From Clostridium sp. SM-530-WT-3G (GTDB lineage: Bacteria > Bacillota > Clostridia > Clostridiales > Clostridiaceae), in contig NZ_JABAGC010000011.1 in assembly GCF_012843905.1 (NCBI RefSeq), positions 1 to 64,000 on the forward strand: a stretch of DNA of 64,000 bases, written 5' to 3'. The translations under genes and the position numbers were made by a program. This document shows, piece by piece, positions 38,538-48,900 of the stretch. A model generated the notes under the pieces. The model saw nothing but the letters and a program-made list of their open reading frames with translations. It made no database searches and had not been told where the DNA came from. How positions within the stretch are numbered: the stretch's first letter is position 1; each line of letters starts with the position of its first letter.

Positions 38538-38846
38538 ATTTTCCCTACCTATCTTATAAAATTATACTAATATGATATTTTAAATATAATTAACCATATT
38601 TTATCGTACATCCATTTATCAACTTAAGTTTTTTAATAGTTTTTATTTAATAAAACTTCCCTCTATAAACACCTTAGTATTTTATCGAATTATAAGACTT
38701 TTATTTGAATCGCAAAAAATAGCCCGAAATATATCGAAACATATTTCAAGCCACTTTTTCACTTTATAAAAATAATATTCTATTATTTTTCCATTTATTA
38801 TATTTACTTCACATCCAAAGAAATCTTTTGGATTTTTTTAAATTGT
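38538..38846. other. AT-rich gap with a terminator
   Basis: About 300 bases; only the hairpin at 38720-38753 is recognisable. Confidence 0.4.
38720..38753 (-). terminator. Terminator of the pncC gene
   Basis: Minus-strand TGGCTTGAAATAT pairs with ATATTTCGGGCTA over 13 positions (three G-T), then TTTTTT. Confidence 0.8.
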
Positions 38847-39347
38847 TTATTTTTTTAATATATTTTTAAGTTCATCAAATACATCATTAATTATTACTTT
38901 CTTTTGTTTATGTCTCGATTCTATTGGAACATATAATTTTTTTACCACTTTAAATCTTCCATTAAAATCTATACAATAATAAACTTCCCCTTGTACACTG
39001 TCGCTGTTATTAGGGTCAATATTACTCAAAGTTCCAGTTATACCTATTCCAATTTGTGCTTTCATTATATTCCTACATACTTCAGCCATGTTTATTGCTG
39101 TTTCCTTTGAATACACTCCATAAGTATCTATAATTTCTTTTGAAACACCAACTTTTATTTTCTGCTCATTGGAATATGTAACAAATCCTCCTTCGGTTAT
39201 TTGTGAAGCTCCCTCCACATCAGTTATTGCACTTATAAGTGCTCCTCCTGTACAGCTTTCCATAGTTGTTATAGTTATTTTTCTTTCTATAAGTTTTTTT
39301 ACTGTTTCTGTTTTAATTATTGTAGATTTATAATTTTCATTTTTCAT
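38847..39347 (-). CDS. pncC: CinA C-terminal domain protein (nicotinamide-nucleotide amidohydrolase)
   Basis: A 166-residue stand-alone CinA-C/PncC domain, which deamidates NMN to nicotinate mononucleotide in NAD recycling. Motifs are MESCTGGALISAI near residue 28 and GGFVTYSNEQK near 58, followed by GIGITGTLSN, all typical. The molybdopterin-binding N-terminal half of full CinA is absent, as in E. coli PncC. The segment QGEVYYCIDF leads into the C-terminus. Single gene. Confidence 0.88.
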   Translation of the reverse strand: MKNENYKSTIIKTETVKKLIERKITITTMESCTGGALISAITDVEGASQITEGGFVTYSNEQKIKVGVSKEIIDTYGVYSKETAINMAEVCRNIMKAQIGIGITGTLSNIDPNNSDSVQGEVYYCIDFNGRFKVVKKLYVPIESRHKQKKVIINDVFDELKNILKK

Positions 39348-39565
39348 GATTCATGCCCTTCTTACTAATTATATTTTTACCAATATTAATCTAATACAAG
39401 TAAAATAATTTGCTTATAATACCTATATAATCAATTCTACTAGTTTTATTTAAAAAAACATTATAATAATGAAAAATTTTTTGTCTTTTATATTTACAAT
39501 TTTTTCACATAATAAAAACCATCTAGTAACAGTTTCATATACTAAATGGTTCCTCACATTATTTA

Positions 39566-40114
39566 TCAAGATTTATATGATTCATAACATACTATTTCAT
39601 CAATACATTTACGGTTATTTAGATGATTATGGGCTGCTTCAGTATTTTTACTGGCATATCCAATAGCAAGAATATTAATAGGTTCAATATTAGATGGAAG
39701 ATTAAATTCTCTTTTTATTATATCTGGATCAAAATAACCTATCCAAACACTACCAAGTCCCTGGTCAACTGATTCAAGCATCATATGGTCAGTAATTATG
39801 CTTGCATCTATATCATTATACTGTTTATTATCAAAAAAACGTGTCCATGATTTTGTAATATCACTACATATTATCATTGCCAAAGGTGCACCATAAATAT
39901 TAGCTGCAAGTCCTATTTTTCTAAGACCCTCATCTCCTTGAACTACAATAATCTTTTGTGGCTGCATATTACATGCAGTAGGTGCTATTCTCCCTGCCTC
40001 AAGAATTTTATCCAACTTTTCCTTTTCAACTTTCTTATCTAGATAATCTCTTACAGAATATCTACTCTGAGCAAGTTCAAGAAAACCAATGTACTTATTA
40101 TCCATATTTGTCAT
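39566..40114 (-). CDS. Nitroreductase family protein
   Basis: A 182-residue FMN-dependent nitroreductase-family protein. The N-terminal RYSVRDYLDKKVEKEKL and IAPTACNMQPQ motifs, and the later ESVDQGLGSVWIGYFD, line the FMN site. It reduces nitroaromatics, quinones or flavins with NAD(P)H, as a homodimer in the cytosol. Two in-frame ATGs lie near the start (40114 and three codons on); a weak AAGGG site suits the second slightly better. Single gene. Confidence 0.92.
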   Translation of the reverse strand: MTNMDNKYIGFLELAQSRYSVRDYLDKKVEKEKLDKILEAGRIAPTACNMQPQKIIVVQGDEGLRKIGLAANIYGAPLAMIICSDITKSWTRFFDNKQYNDIDASIITDHMMLESVDQGLGSVWIGYFDPDIIKREFNLPSNIEPINILAIGYASKNTEAAHNHLNNRKCIDEIVCYESYKS

Positions 40115-40263
40115 ACCCTTATATAATTGCTTATATTAAAATATATGATGCATATGTTTTTATATTATAACCTTAATAAAAAATCACTAATGAATTATAT
40201 TTGCATATAAATTTACATGCCTATATCCAGAATATTTTCTATATTTATTCTAAACTTCTTCTT

Positions 40264-40662
40264 TTACATATGCTTAAATCTACTAATTAAAATTTTAAAT
40301 TTTAATATAAATAACATCACAACCTTATATACATTATTAAAAATCACTAATATATTTACAATTGGAATAAAACATAATATGTACAACACTAATATATTCT
40401 TAACTTGATTTTCTTCTGCCCATTTGTAATATACACCTATGATATTATTATATCCTGGTATTCTTTTACTCATTTCTTCCGATTCTTCTTTAAGCTCTTT
40501 TTCAATTACAGCCTTTTGTATTTTTATAAGAGCCTCTTCTTCAGGTGTTATAAAAAATGCCTCATTTGTAGATATTAAAAGTCCCGCAATTGTTTCTGAA
40601 ACAGCACTTATCAACACACTATAAAGAAAAAATTTACTTAAATAATTTAAAATTAAACTCAT
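40264..40662 (-). CDS. Hypothetical membrane protein
   Basis: A 132-residue protein with two to three hydrophobic segments (about 5-30 and 88-122) and a charged helical middle (TPEEEALIKIQKAVIEKELK). No recognised family. It starts at ATG with a weak AGAGGAACAAA site. It ends with a basic tail. Confidence 0.6.
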   Translation of the reverse strand: MSLILNYLSKFFLYSVLISAVSETIAGLLISTNEAFFITPEEEALIKIQKAVIEKELKEESEEMSKRIPGYNNIIGVYYKWAEENQVKNILVLYILCFIPIVNILVIFNNVYKVVMLFILKFKILISRFKHM

Positions 40663-40864
40663 CTTATTTTGTTCCTCTCCCTTTTCATATTATTGTAAAA
40701 AGTATGTAACTATAAATTTATCCTATTATTTATCCCCTAAAAAATATTATAACATATATACAAAACAAAACTTTGTAGTCTTTGAACTTTGAAATTTTTA
40801 AAAATCTGATTAAGCTTTTCTATATTACTTATTATATGAATTTTTCCCCTAAAATTTTACAAAC

Positions 40865-40960
40865 AAATAGTGCACTTAAATTTAACAATATACTTATGAT
40901 ATCTCACGAAAATCATCTCTAATTTTTACAAGTATATTACATAATTAAAGTGCACTATTT
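40865..40960. repeat. Nested inverted repeat, about 96 bp
   Basis: AAATAGTGCACTT (40865-40877) pairs with AAGTGCACTATTT (40948-40960); inside it ATATACTT (40888-40895) pairs with AAGTATAT (40930-40937). A and T runs flank it. It could be the terminator of the small gene, a small RNA or a miniature mobile element remnant. Confidence 0.55.
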
Positions 40961-40998
40961 TTATAATTTAAAGTTAATGTAATAAAAATTGATATTTT

Positions 40999-41103
40999 TT
41001 AGTCTTTCTTGTAAGTCTTTTTGCTATGCTTATTACTGCAGTTATTTGCCTTCTTTTCTTTTTCCTGCTGTGAGCTGCATGAGCAGTCATGTTTTTCACT
41101 CAT
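40999..41103 (-). CDS. Small Cys/His-rich protein, 34 aa
   Basis: A 34-residue open frame starting at ATG 41101-41103 with a textbook site AGGAGGAAATGTTT. It begins MSEKHDCSCSSQQEKEKK and contains three Cys and two His among many Lys and Ser; the middle has ANNCSNKHSKK. No signal or membrane segment. It lies 134 bases downstream of the zinc-type lipoprotein gene on the same strand, so it may be co-transcribed. The Cys/His content suggests metal binding; this is inference. Family unknown to me. Confidence 0.65.
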   Translation of the reverse strand: MSEKHDCSCSSQQEKEKKANNCSNKHSKKTYKKD

Positions 41104-41236
41104 AAACATTTCCTCCTGGACACACAAAATTTATTAAAAATATCACATAAATATTTTCTGCATGTTAGAATTTTTTATTCATTAATACAATGAACATATA
41201 AACATCTATGATTTATATCTTTTTAAATAATATTTT

Positions 41237-42151
41237 CTATATTTGTTCTTTTTGAAGAGCTTGGTATATCTGATCTAAGTCATATCTCATAGCTTCTATA
41301 TAATCTCTGTCATCTTCCTTAGATTCTAATGTATATATTGGAACAACTTCTGCCCCTACTTCGTTTGCTAATGTTTCTGAAACCTTTGGACTTGCCAATG
41401 CTTCTGAGAATATTGTTTTTATATTATTTTCTTTACAGAAGTCCACAAGTTCTTTTAATTGTCCCGGTGTTGGCTCTCCTTCACCAAATAAATTTTCAAC
41501 GCTTCTCTGTGTAAGATCAAAGTCTCTGCATAGATATCCAAAAGCTGCATGACCAGTTATAAAGTTCTTTTGTTGAAGAGCATCAAATTTAGGTTTATAT
41601 TCATTATATAGATCTTCTAACTTATTTTTGAATTTTTCATAATTCTCTTCATAATAATCCTTGTTTTCGCTATCTGCTTCAACAAGTGCATTTTTTATAT
41701 TTTCTGACTGTATTTCTGCATTTTTCAGACTTAACCATATATGTGGATCTACAATATTATCTTGTTTTCTAACTTCTACACCGTTACTTGAATCCACCTT
41801 TATCATTTTACTATCTTTTGTTATTTCGTTTACTTTATCAAGCCATGTTTCCATTCCTAATCCGTTATATACGAATATATCACTCTTTGTAAGATCTACA
41901 AGATCTTTTGATTTTGGATCATAATCATGTGGCTCAACATTCTCAGGAACCATACATGTAACTTCTACTTTATCTTTTGCTATTGCTTCTGTATACTCCT
42001 TTAATGGATACATGGAAACTGTTACTTTTAATTTACCCTCTTCAGTTTTCCCAGCAGACGGGCTATCACTATTAGAATTTCCAATGCCACATCCAGTAAA
42101 CATTATTCCTACCATTAATGCTGTAATTCCAGCTATAATTTTCTTTTTCAT
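41237..42151 (-). CDS. Zinc/manganese-type ABC transporter substrate-binding lipoprotein (ZnuA/AdcA-like)
   Basis: A 304-residue lipoprotein when started at ATG 42149-42151, preferred because GTGGAGGAAGAAG precedes it (a frame ten codons longer is open). Signal with lipobox FTGC. Mature cluster A-I metal-binding fold: the metal ligands are in EPHDYDPK, DPHIWLS, GHAAFGYL and the C-terminal EALASPKV/TLE region. The usual His-rich loop of ZnuA is short or absent. It binds Zn(II) or Mn(II) outside the membrane. No permease or ATPase genes are adjacent, so it must pair with components elsewhere. A Zur-like dyad overlaps its leader. Confidence 0.88.
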   Translation of the reverse strand: MKKKIIAGITALMVGIMFTGCGIGNSNSDSPSAGKTEEGKLKVTVSMYPLKEYTEAIAKDKVEVTCMVPENVEPHDYDPKSKDLVDLTKSDIFVYNGLGMETWLDKVNEITKDSKMIKVDSSNGVEVRKQDNIVDPHIWLSLKNAEIQSENIKNALVEADSENKDYYEENYEKFKNKLEDLYNEYKPKFDALQQKNFITGHAAFGYLCRDFDLTQRSVENLFGEGEPTPGQLKELVDFCKENNIKTIFSEALASPKVSETLANEVGAEVVPIYTLESKEDDRDYIEAMRYDLDQIYQALQKEQI

Positions 42152-42164
42152 CTTCTTCCTCCAC

Positions 42165-42181
42165 ATGCAAATCATTTGCAT
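42165..42181. promoter_or_regulatory. Zur-like 7-1-7 operator
   Basis: TGCAAAT-C-ATTTGCA is a perfect 7-1-7 inverted repeat (with one extra flanking pair) of the type bound by Fur-family repressors. It lies in the transcribed leader, 15 bases upstream of the chosen start of the zinc-type lipoprotein gene. Zur is the likely binder by context. Confidence 0.65.
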
Positions 42182-42198
42182 TTATAATTTCTTTTTTA

Positions 42199-42227
42199 AT
42201 CTTAACTAAATATTCCACTTTTGTCAA
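42199..42227 (-). promoter_or_regulatory. Promoter of the zinc-type lipoprotein gene
   Basis: TTGACA (42222-42227) and TAAGAT (42199-42204) with a 17-base spacer on the minus strand; the operator lies just downstream. Confidence 0.75.
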
Positions 42228-42398
42228 TAGCATATTTTTGATTCATATATAAATTAGTATTCTCCAAAGTATTAATTAAAATGTATTTAAATTCTATACA
42301 CAAATAATATTTTATTAAAAATATTCATATTATTAATAAAAAAACAAATTAAGCTTATCTATGTACAATACATAAACTTAAGTAGGGAGTGAGTATAT

Positions 42399-42836
42399 AT
42401 GGATATTTGTAAATACAGAAAGCTTTATACAAATGAAATAATGTCAATACTAAATGCAAAAAAAATATGCAATCTAGGCAGTATAAATTCTGGCGTAACA
42501 GATATTACACCAATGTGGTATATATTTGAATCTGACGACCATAATAATCTATCATTTTATTTTATAAATATGAATGACGAAGCAAATTTAAAGAATTTAA
42601 AAGAAACAGACAAGGTATGTATTTCCTTTGAAAACTATATTCTTGATTTTTATATGGGAGCATACCAATCTGTAACAGCTCATGGAACTGTACACCTAGT
42701 AACTGACTTTAGTGAAAAAGAGAATATATTAAGCAAATTCAGAAAGAAATATTCCATTGAAGAATGCCAGAAAAAAACCTCTGGATTCACATATATCAAA
42801 GTTTTTATTGATGATATAAGTGGAAGGCAATATTAA
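42399..42836 (+). CDS. Pyridoxamine 5'-phosphate oxidase-like FMN-binding protein
   Basis: A 145-residue split-barrel flavin-binding protein of the PNPOx-like superfamily. The barrel signs are the N-terminal helix, VTDITPMWYIFE, then ANLKNLKETDKVCISFEN and VTAHGTVHLVTDF. Such proteins reduce flavins, haem or small toxins; the specific reaction cannot be told. It starts at ATG behind GGGAGTGAGTATAT. Single gene, convergent with the surface-protein gene. Confidence 0.75.
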   Translation: MDICKYRKLYTNEIMSILNAKKICNLGSINSGVTDITPMWYIFESDDHNNLSFYFINMNDEANLKNLKETDKVCISFENYILDFYMGAYQSVTAHGTVHLVTDFSEKENILSKFRKKYSIEECQKKTSGFTYIKVFIDDISGRQY

Positions 42837-42916
42837 TAAATATCTATAATACAGGATATCATGCATTATAAACAAAAAATAATTATTGGCTTATACTCTT
42901 TTATATTCCAATAAAA

Positions 42917-42961
42917 ATGTCAGTTATAAAACATATCTATAATATATTTTACAACTGACAT
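42917..42961. terminator. Bidirectional terminator
   Basis: ATGTCAGTT pairs perfectly with AACTGACAT, inner TAAAA/TTTTA pairing, between convergent genes. Confidence 0.75.
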
Positions 42962-43024
42962 AAAAATTAATTATATAGTCCTAATGATATTTTATCCTGT
43001 TATTATATTTTTAATTTTATTATT

Positions 43025-44839
43025 TTAGGCAATCCATTTTCCACTATGATTAAGAACATATCCATCAACCACAGTATTAAATGCCATAGCCCCATTACTG
43101 TATAAATAGTACCATGTGCCTCTATCATTAAGCCAGCCTGTTTTCATTGCCCCATTTCCATTTAAATAATACCATGTCCCTCTATCATTTAACCAACCTG
43201 TTCTCATAGTTCCATTTCCGTTTAAATAGAACCAACTGCCATAACTATAATCATAAAGCCATCCGATCCTCATAGATCCATCTGGATTTAGATAAAACCA
43301 TGAATTATAATTTTCATCAAATTTCCAACCTGTACATTTATGGCCATCCTTCTCATCATAGTAATACCATTTTCCATCATTTCCTTTACTCCATCCAACT
43401 GTAAAACCTGATTAAATTACTTTATCAGACTCTTCTACTTAATCTGATCCCTCTGTATTGGTTGCTCCATCTTGTGATTCCGTAGATGTACTTTCATTTA
43501 CATTACCTCTAGAAACTATAACACCATCAAATTTTGTTCCTAAGAAAGCACTATCTGCCACCACTATATTTTCACCATAGTTAAATATTTCAAGACTTTT
43601 ACATCCCCTAAATGCTCCACTCTCAATTTTTGTTACACTTGATGGAAGATCAATTTCTTTTATCTTGCCACATTGAGAAAATGCTGTACTTTTAATTGTC
43701 TGTACACCCTCATCTATTTGTACATCTTCAAGGTTTATATAGTGTTCAAATGCATTCTCTGCTATATTTTTTATGCTTCCTGGAATCCTAATACTCTTTA
43801 TTGATGATCCTGCAAATGCAATCCATCCCATTTCTGTAACTGTTTTAGGAATCTTAATACTTGTTATATTCTGATTATTAAAAAATGCTCTTTCAGCAAT
43901 CTTTGTAACTCCATCAGGTATAACTACATCTCCCTTTGCATCCTTACCACTTAATAATACTCCATCTGAAATTACCAGTCCTTCAGATGTACCTGAATTT
44001 GTATCTTGTGTAGCCGATGATGGTTCAAACGCTTGTATTCCCAGTTCATCTACAGTACTTGGAATCTTTGCATTCTTTAACTCATAACATCCTGCAAAAG
44101 CTTGTTCTCCTATTACTTCTATTCCTTCTTCCATTGATACCTTTTTTAAATTTTGACATCTAAAAAACGAAGATTTTCCTATTCTCCTAACCTTTGAATG
44201 AATAGCCACACTTGTTATATTATCATTACAGAAAAATGCATTATCCCCTATACAATTTATATTCTCAGGAATTATAATGTCACCTTGTGCATTATCAGCA
44301 CTTAATAATATTCCATTATACACTACATATCCATTTGAATTCTTATGTTGATCATCCCATGCTTTATTAAATGCATGAGCACCTATGGATTTTATCGTTG
44401 ATGGAAGTTTTATATTATTAAGATTCTTATAATTTAATGAATAGGCTGCTATTTCAGTAACACCTTCAGGTATTTCAATACTCTTAGGAGTATCTGACCT
44501 AACTCCATAATCTGGCTCACTACGGCTTGTTTCTTTAACTAGATTTGCTATTTTAGTTACTTTATGTCCATTTATCTCAGATGGTATAATCATATTTTCT
44601 TTTGGATAAAATGTTCCCCAAATAGATACAGTACCATCTGCACCTAAGTAATAATCCCACTCTATCCCATTGGAATCTATTCCTTTTTTAAGGGTTCTTT
44701 CACCCTGTACTTGTATATCACCGTAATCAGCAAAACAGCTATATTCTCCAGCTATTACCCCTGTTGGTAATACTGTAAATAAACTTGTAGTTACTGCTGC
44801 ACATGCAATAAGTCTTATGAATTTGTTTCTTTTAAGCAT
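43025..44839 (-). pseudogene. BspA-like leucine-rich-repeat surface protein with choline-binding repeats, two in-frame stops
   Basis: Codons 1-466 encode a signal peptide (about 1-30, ending VIAGE) and around a dozen BspA/LRR_5 repeats with motifs like IGDNAFFCNDNITSV and IPSTVDELGIQAF. Then TAA at 43439-43441 and, nine codons on, TAA at 43412-43414 interrupt the frame. In exactly the same frame it continues for about 129 codons as cell-wall-binding (choline-binding) repeats: GWSKGNDGKWYYYD and three repeats of GWLNDRGTWYYLNGNGAM type, to a normal stop at 43025. Both stops could arise from CAA by one C-to-T change. The intact protein would be a secreted, wall-attached adhesin; now only an unanchored LRR part would be made, unless stops are read through. 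Confidence 0.88.
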
Positions 44840-44990
44840 TATATTCTCTCCTTAGTCTAAATTATAATCTAACTACACCATTTAATTTATATAAAGTTAT
44901 AGAAAGACTTTTATTCTTTAATATACCTTTACTGTATATATCTATATAAGAATGAAAATATCGGTACTCTATTAAAAATAAAATACACAA

Positions 44991-45030
44991 AAAATCTATT
45001 TAGGCATTTTAATTTTCCCAAATAGATTTT
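44991..45030 (-). terminator. Terminator of the acidic protein gene
   Basis: Minus-strand AAAATCTATTT pairs with AAATAGATTTT, followed by a T run. Confidence 0.75.
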
Positions 45031-45044
45031 CTAAAATTCTTTCT

Positions 45045-45707
45045 TTAACTTAATTTATCATTCTCTGATAATTCTTCATTTGCTTCACTTTCTATATCAT
45101 TACTAAATGTAACTTCATCTATAAATTCGTCTTCTCCTTCTTGTCTTGTATCATCAGCCACTATGTTTTCTTCTAATTCATCATTATTGCGATCATCTAT
45201 CTGAATATCGGCTTCAACTGTTTTTACTGATGGATTAGAATTTATACTAATTTCACTATCATCAAGTACAAGTTTTCCTACTTTTTCAATTTCAACTTCT
45301 ATTGCTTTTCTTAAATTTCCTCTAGCTGCATCTAATTTTATAGAATCAATTTTGTCAATTTCAATATTGTTATCATCTGATACATCATCAAATATAAGAA
45401 TTCCATTTCTATTTTCTGTTATCTTTTCATTTTCATCTAAAACAGCAGTTATAACATTGTTATTATGTTCTTTGTTATATTTCTCATCTTCTCTATTAAA
45501 AAGTCTATCACGAATAACTTCATCTTCTATATCTGTTTCAATTTTTTGACTTTCAGCAAAAATATCATTACTATTATCATTAACAAAATCAATTATTTTT
45601 TCTGCTGTTTCATACCTTAAATTATTAGTACTCCCATCATATAATTTTTCATTGCTCATATATTCAACAGGTATTACAAATCCCTTTTGGGGTTTTAATA
45701 TATACAT
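45045..45707 (-). CDS. Acidic hypothetical protein
   Basis: A 220-residue strongly acidic protein (many Asp, Glu, Asn), with no membrane segment or signal. The N-terminus (MYILKPQKGFVIPVEYMS) looks folded; the rest is low-complexity and probably disordered. GGAGATG lies 11 bases before the start, a loose ribosome site. It lies between pyc and the surface-protein gene with its own terminator. Unrecognised. Confidence 0.65.
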   Translation of the reverse strand: MYILKPQKGFVIPVEYMSNEKLYDGSTNNLRYETAEKIIDFVNDNSNDIFAESQKIETDIEDEVIRDRLFNREDEKYNKEHNNNVITAVLDENEKITENRNGILIFDDVSDDNNIEIDKIDSIKLDAARGNLRKAIEVEIEKVGKLVLDDSEISINSNPSVKTVEADIQIDDRNNDELEENIVADDTRQEGEDEFIDEVTFSNDIESEANEELSENDKLS

Positions 45708-45894
45708 ATGTTCTTTTCATCTCCATAAAAGTTATCACTATATTATATTATTTATTTTCTTTAAATCTGTGAAAAACTTCATATAAAAATAAAAAATTCA
45801 TTTAGAAATAATATATTCTTATAATTATAAGTACTATCTCCCTAAAACAATATTTATTTAAAACAGAAATCACTGCTTTTTATGCTATTATAAC

Positions 45895-45928
45895 AAAAAG
45901 AGGTTGCACACAGTACAAACCTCTTTTT
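45895..45928 (-). terminator. Terminator of pyruvate carboxylase
   Basis: AAAAAGAGGTT pairs with AACCTCTTTTT (perfect) with T run on the minus strand. Confidence 0.9.
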
Positions 45929-45985
45929 ATTCTATAAATCAAGTTATTATATAACTTAAAATTATTATAAAGAACACATAATATA

Positions 45986-48900
45986 TTACTTATTGCTTGT
46001 TAACTGAATTAACAATTCTCCTGTCTTAACCTGTTGACCTTCTTTAGCAAATATCTTTTCAACAACTCCATCCGTCGATGCTACAACATTTGTTTCCATC
46101 TTCATCGCTTCTACAACAACAAGACTTTCACCTTCTTTTACTTGCTGACCTTCTGTAACTAAAACTTTGATTACATTTCCAGGTATACTAGCTCCAATCT
46201 GCATCTTATCATCTGGATCAGCCATTATTGTAGAATCCTCACTTAAGTTAGCTTCAGCTCTTTCAGTTCTATCTTTAATCTTAATCGATCTTCTATTTCC
46301 GTTTATTTCAAAATCTAAAGTTCTAAATCCCTGCTTATCAAGTTTTCCAATTTCAATTAATTGAACAATCAGGATTTTACCTTCTTTAACTTCAATTTCG
46401 CTTGTTTCACCTTCTGAAAGCCCATGGAAAAATACATCACTTGCCATAAGTCTTACTTGACCATATTCCATAACATGCTTAATAAAATCTTCGAATACTT
46501 CTGGATATAGAGCATAACTTAATATGTCTTGATTTGATGGTTTAAATTTATATTTATCTTCTAAATATTTAGCAATTTTGTCAAAATCTTCTGGAGGTAA
46601 TAATTCACCTGGCCTTACTGTTATAGGTTCTTCACCCTTTAATACTAGTTTTTGAAGTTCTTTAGGGAATCCACCTTCTGGTTGACCCATCATTCCCTTA
46701 AAATATGAAACCACAGAATCTGGGAATGCCATATTCTTTCCTTTTTCAAATATATTTTCTGGAGTCAGGTCATTTTGAACCATAAATATAGCCATATCTC
46801 CAACCATTTTAGATGATGGAGTAACTTTGATTATATCTCCTAACATTTCATTTACAGTTTTATACATCTTCTTAATATCATCAAATCTATGACCTAGCCC
46901 AAAGCTTTCAGCCTGTGGTTTTAAGTTTGAATATTGTCCACCAGGAATTTCGTATTTATAGATTTCTGTACTTCCTGATTTTAAATCTGATTCATATTCA
47001 CTGTATACAGGTCTTACTGTTTCCCAGTATTCAGAAAGTTTTTGTATTCCACCTAAATCAATTCCTGTATCTCTATCTGTATTTTTAAGAGCTGCCACAA
47101 CTGAGTTTAATGCTGGCTGACTTGTAAGTCCTGACATACTGTTATAAGCAGTATCAACTATATCTACTCCTGCATCTGCTGCCATAAGTATAGTAGCTAC
47201 CCCATTACCTGTTGTGTCATGAGTATGAAGATGTATTGGCATAGAAACTTCATTCTTAAGTGCAGTAATAAGCTTCTTAGCCGCATAAGGTTTAAGTAAA
47301 GCAGACATATCTTTTATTGCTAAAATATGAGCTCCCATCTTTTCAATTTCCTTAGCCTTCTTAACATAATAATCAAGAGAATATTTATCTCTACTTTCAT
47401 CTAAAATATCTCCAGTATAACAAAGTGCAACTTCAGCGACTTTTCCAGCCTTAAGAACTTCATCAAGAGACACTTCAATTCCCTTTAACCAGTTAAGCGA
47501 ATCAAATATTCTAAATATATCTATTCCACTCTTTGCACTTTCTTTTATAAACTCTCTAATAACATTATCAGGATAATTCTTATACCCAACTGCATTTGCT
47601 CCTCTTAAAAGCATTTGGAACATTACATTTGGAATTCTCTTTCTAAGAGACTCAAGCCTCTGCCATGGTGATTCTTTAAGGAATCTGTATGCAGTATCAA
47701 ATGTTGCTCCTCCCCACATTTCTAAAGAGAATAAATCTTGGCCATAATATGCTGTAGATTTGGCAATCTTACTCATATCAACGCTTCTAACTCTTGTAGC
47801 TAAAAGTGACTGCTGAGCATCTCTCATAGTTGTATCTGTAAGAAGTAATTTTTTCTGACTCTTAATGTAATCTACTACACCTTGAGGTCCTTGTTCATCT
47901 AAAATCTGCTTTGTACCTCTTAAATCTTTTACAACATCTCCACTTATATGAGGAATTACTGGTACATCAAATTCCTTCTTATTTCCCTTAGTCACATTAA
48001 CTATTGTATTTCCTACAAATTTGAGAACTCTGTGTTCTTCATCAGTTCTTGGATTTATATCAAATAATTGTGGATTATCTGCAATAAAGTTTGTATCACA
48101 AGTTCCCTTTCTAAATTGTTCATTATTTAATACATTAATAAGGAAATCTACATTTGTTTTAACTCCTGAAATAGTGAGTTCCTTAATTGAACGTATAGAT
48201 TTTCTTATAGCATCTTCAAATGTCCTTGAATATGCAGTAGTCTTTACAAGAAGACTATCATAATAAGGACTTATTATAGCTCCAGCAAATCCGTTACCAC
48301 CATCATGTCTTATACCAAAACCAGCTCCACTTCTATATACATCAATTCTTCCTGTGTCTGGAGCAAAATTATTAGCAGGATCTTCTGTAGTTATTCTACA
48401 TTGAATTGCATATCCTCTAGGTTTAATTGCATCTTGAGATGGAATCCCAATTTCTTTTGAATCTAATGTATATCCTTCTGCAACTAATATTTGACTTTGA
48501 ACAAGATCAATTCCAGTTATCATTTCAGTTACAGTATGTTCAACTTGAATTCTTGGGTTCATTTCTATAAAATAATGATTTCCACTTGCATCAAGTAAAA
48601 ACTCTAATGTACCTGCACTTCTATAATTAACTGATTTAGCAATCTTAAGAGCATCATTACATATGTTTTCTCTCTGCTCATCTGTAAGTACAAGAGATGG
48701 AGTAAATTCTACAACTTTCTGATGTCTTCTTTGAATAGAACAATCTCTTTCATATAGATGTACAATATTTCCATACTTATCTCCAAGTATTTGTACTTCT
48801 ATATGCTTTGGTCTTTCTATGTATTTTTCAATATAAATATCATCTATACCAAAAGCTTTTTTAGCTTCATTTTTAGCATTTCTATAGTTTTCAAGAAGCT

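Larger units (their letters stand above)
40663..41236. other. Gap with a nested inverted repeat and a small gene
   Basis: Contains the inverted-repeat element at 40865-40960 and the 34-codon Cys/His gene at 40999-41103, both listed. 40663-40864 and 41104-41236 are AT-rich with nothing more. Confidence 0.5.
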
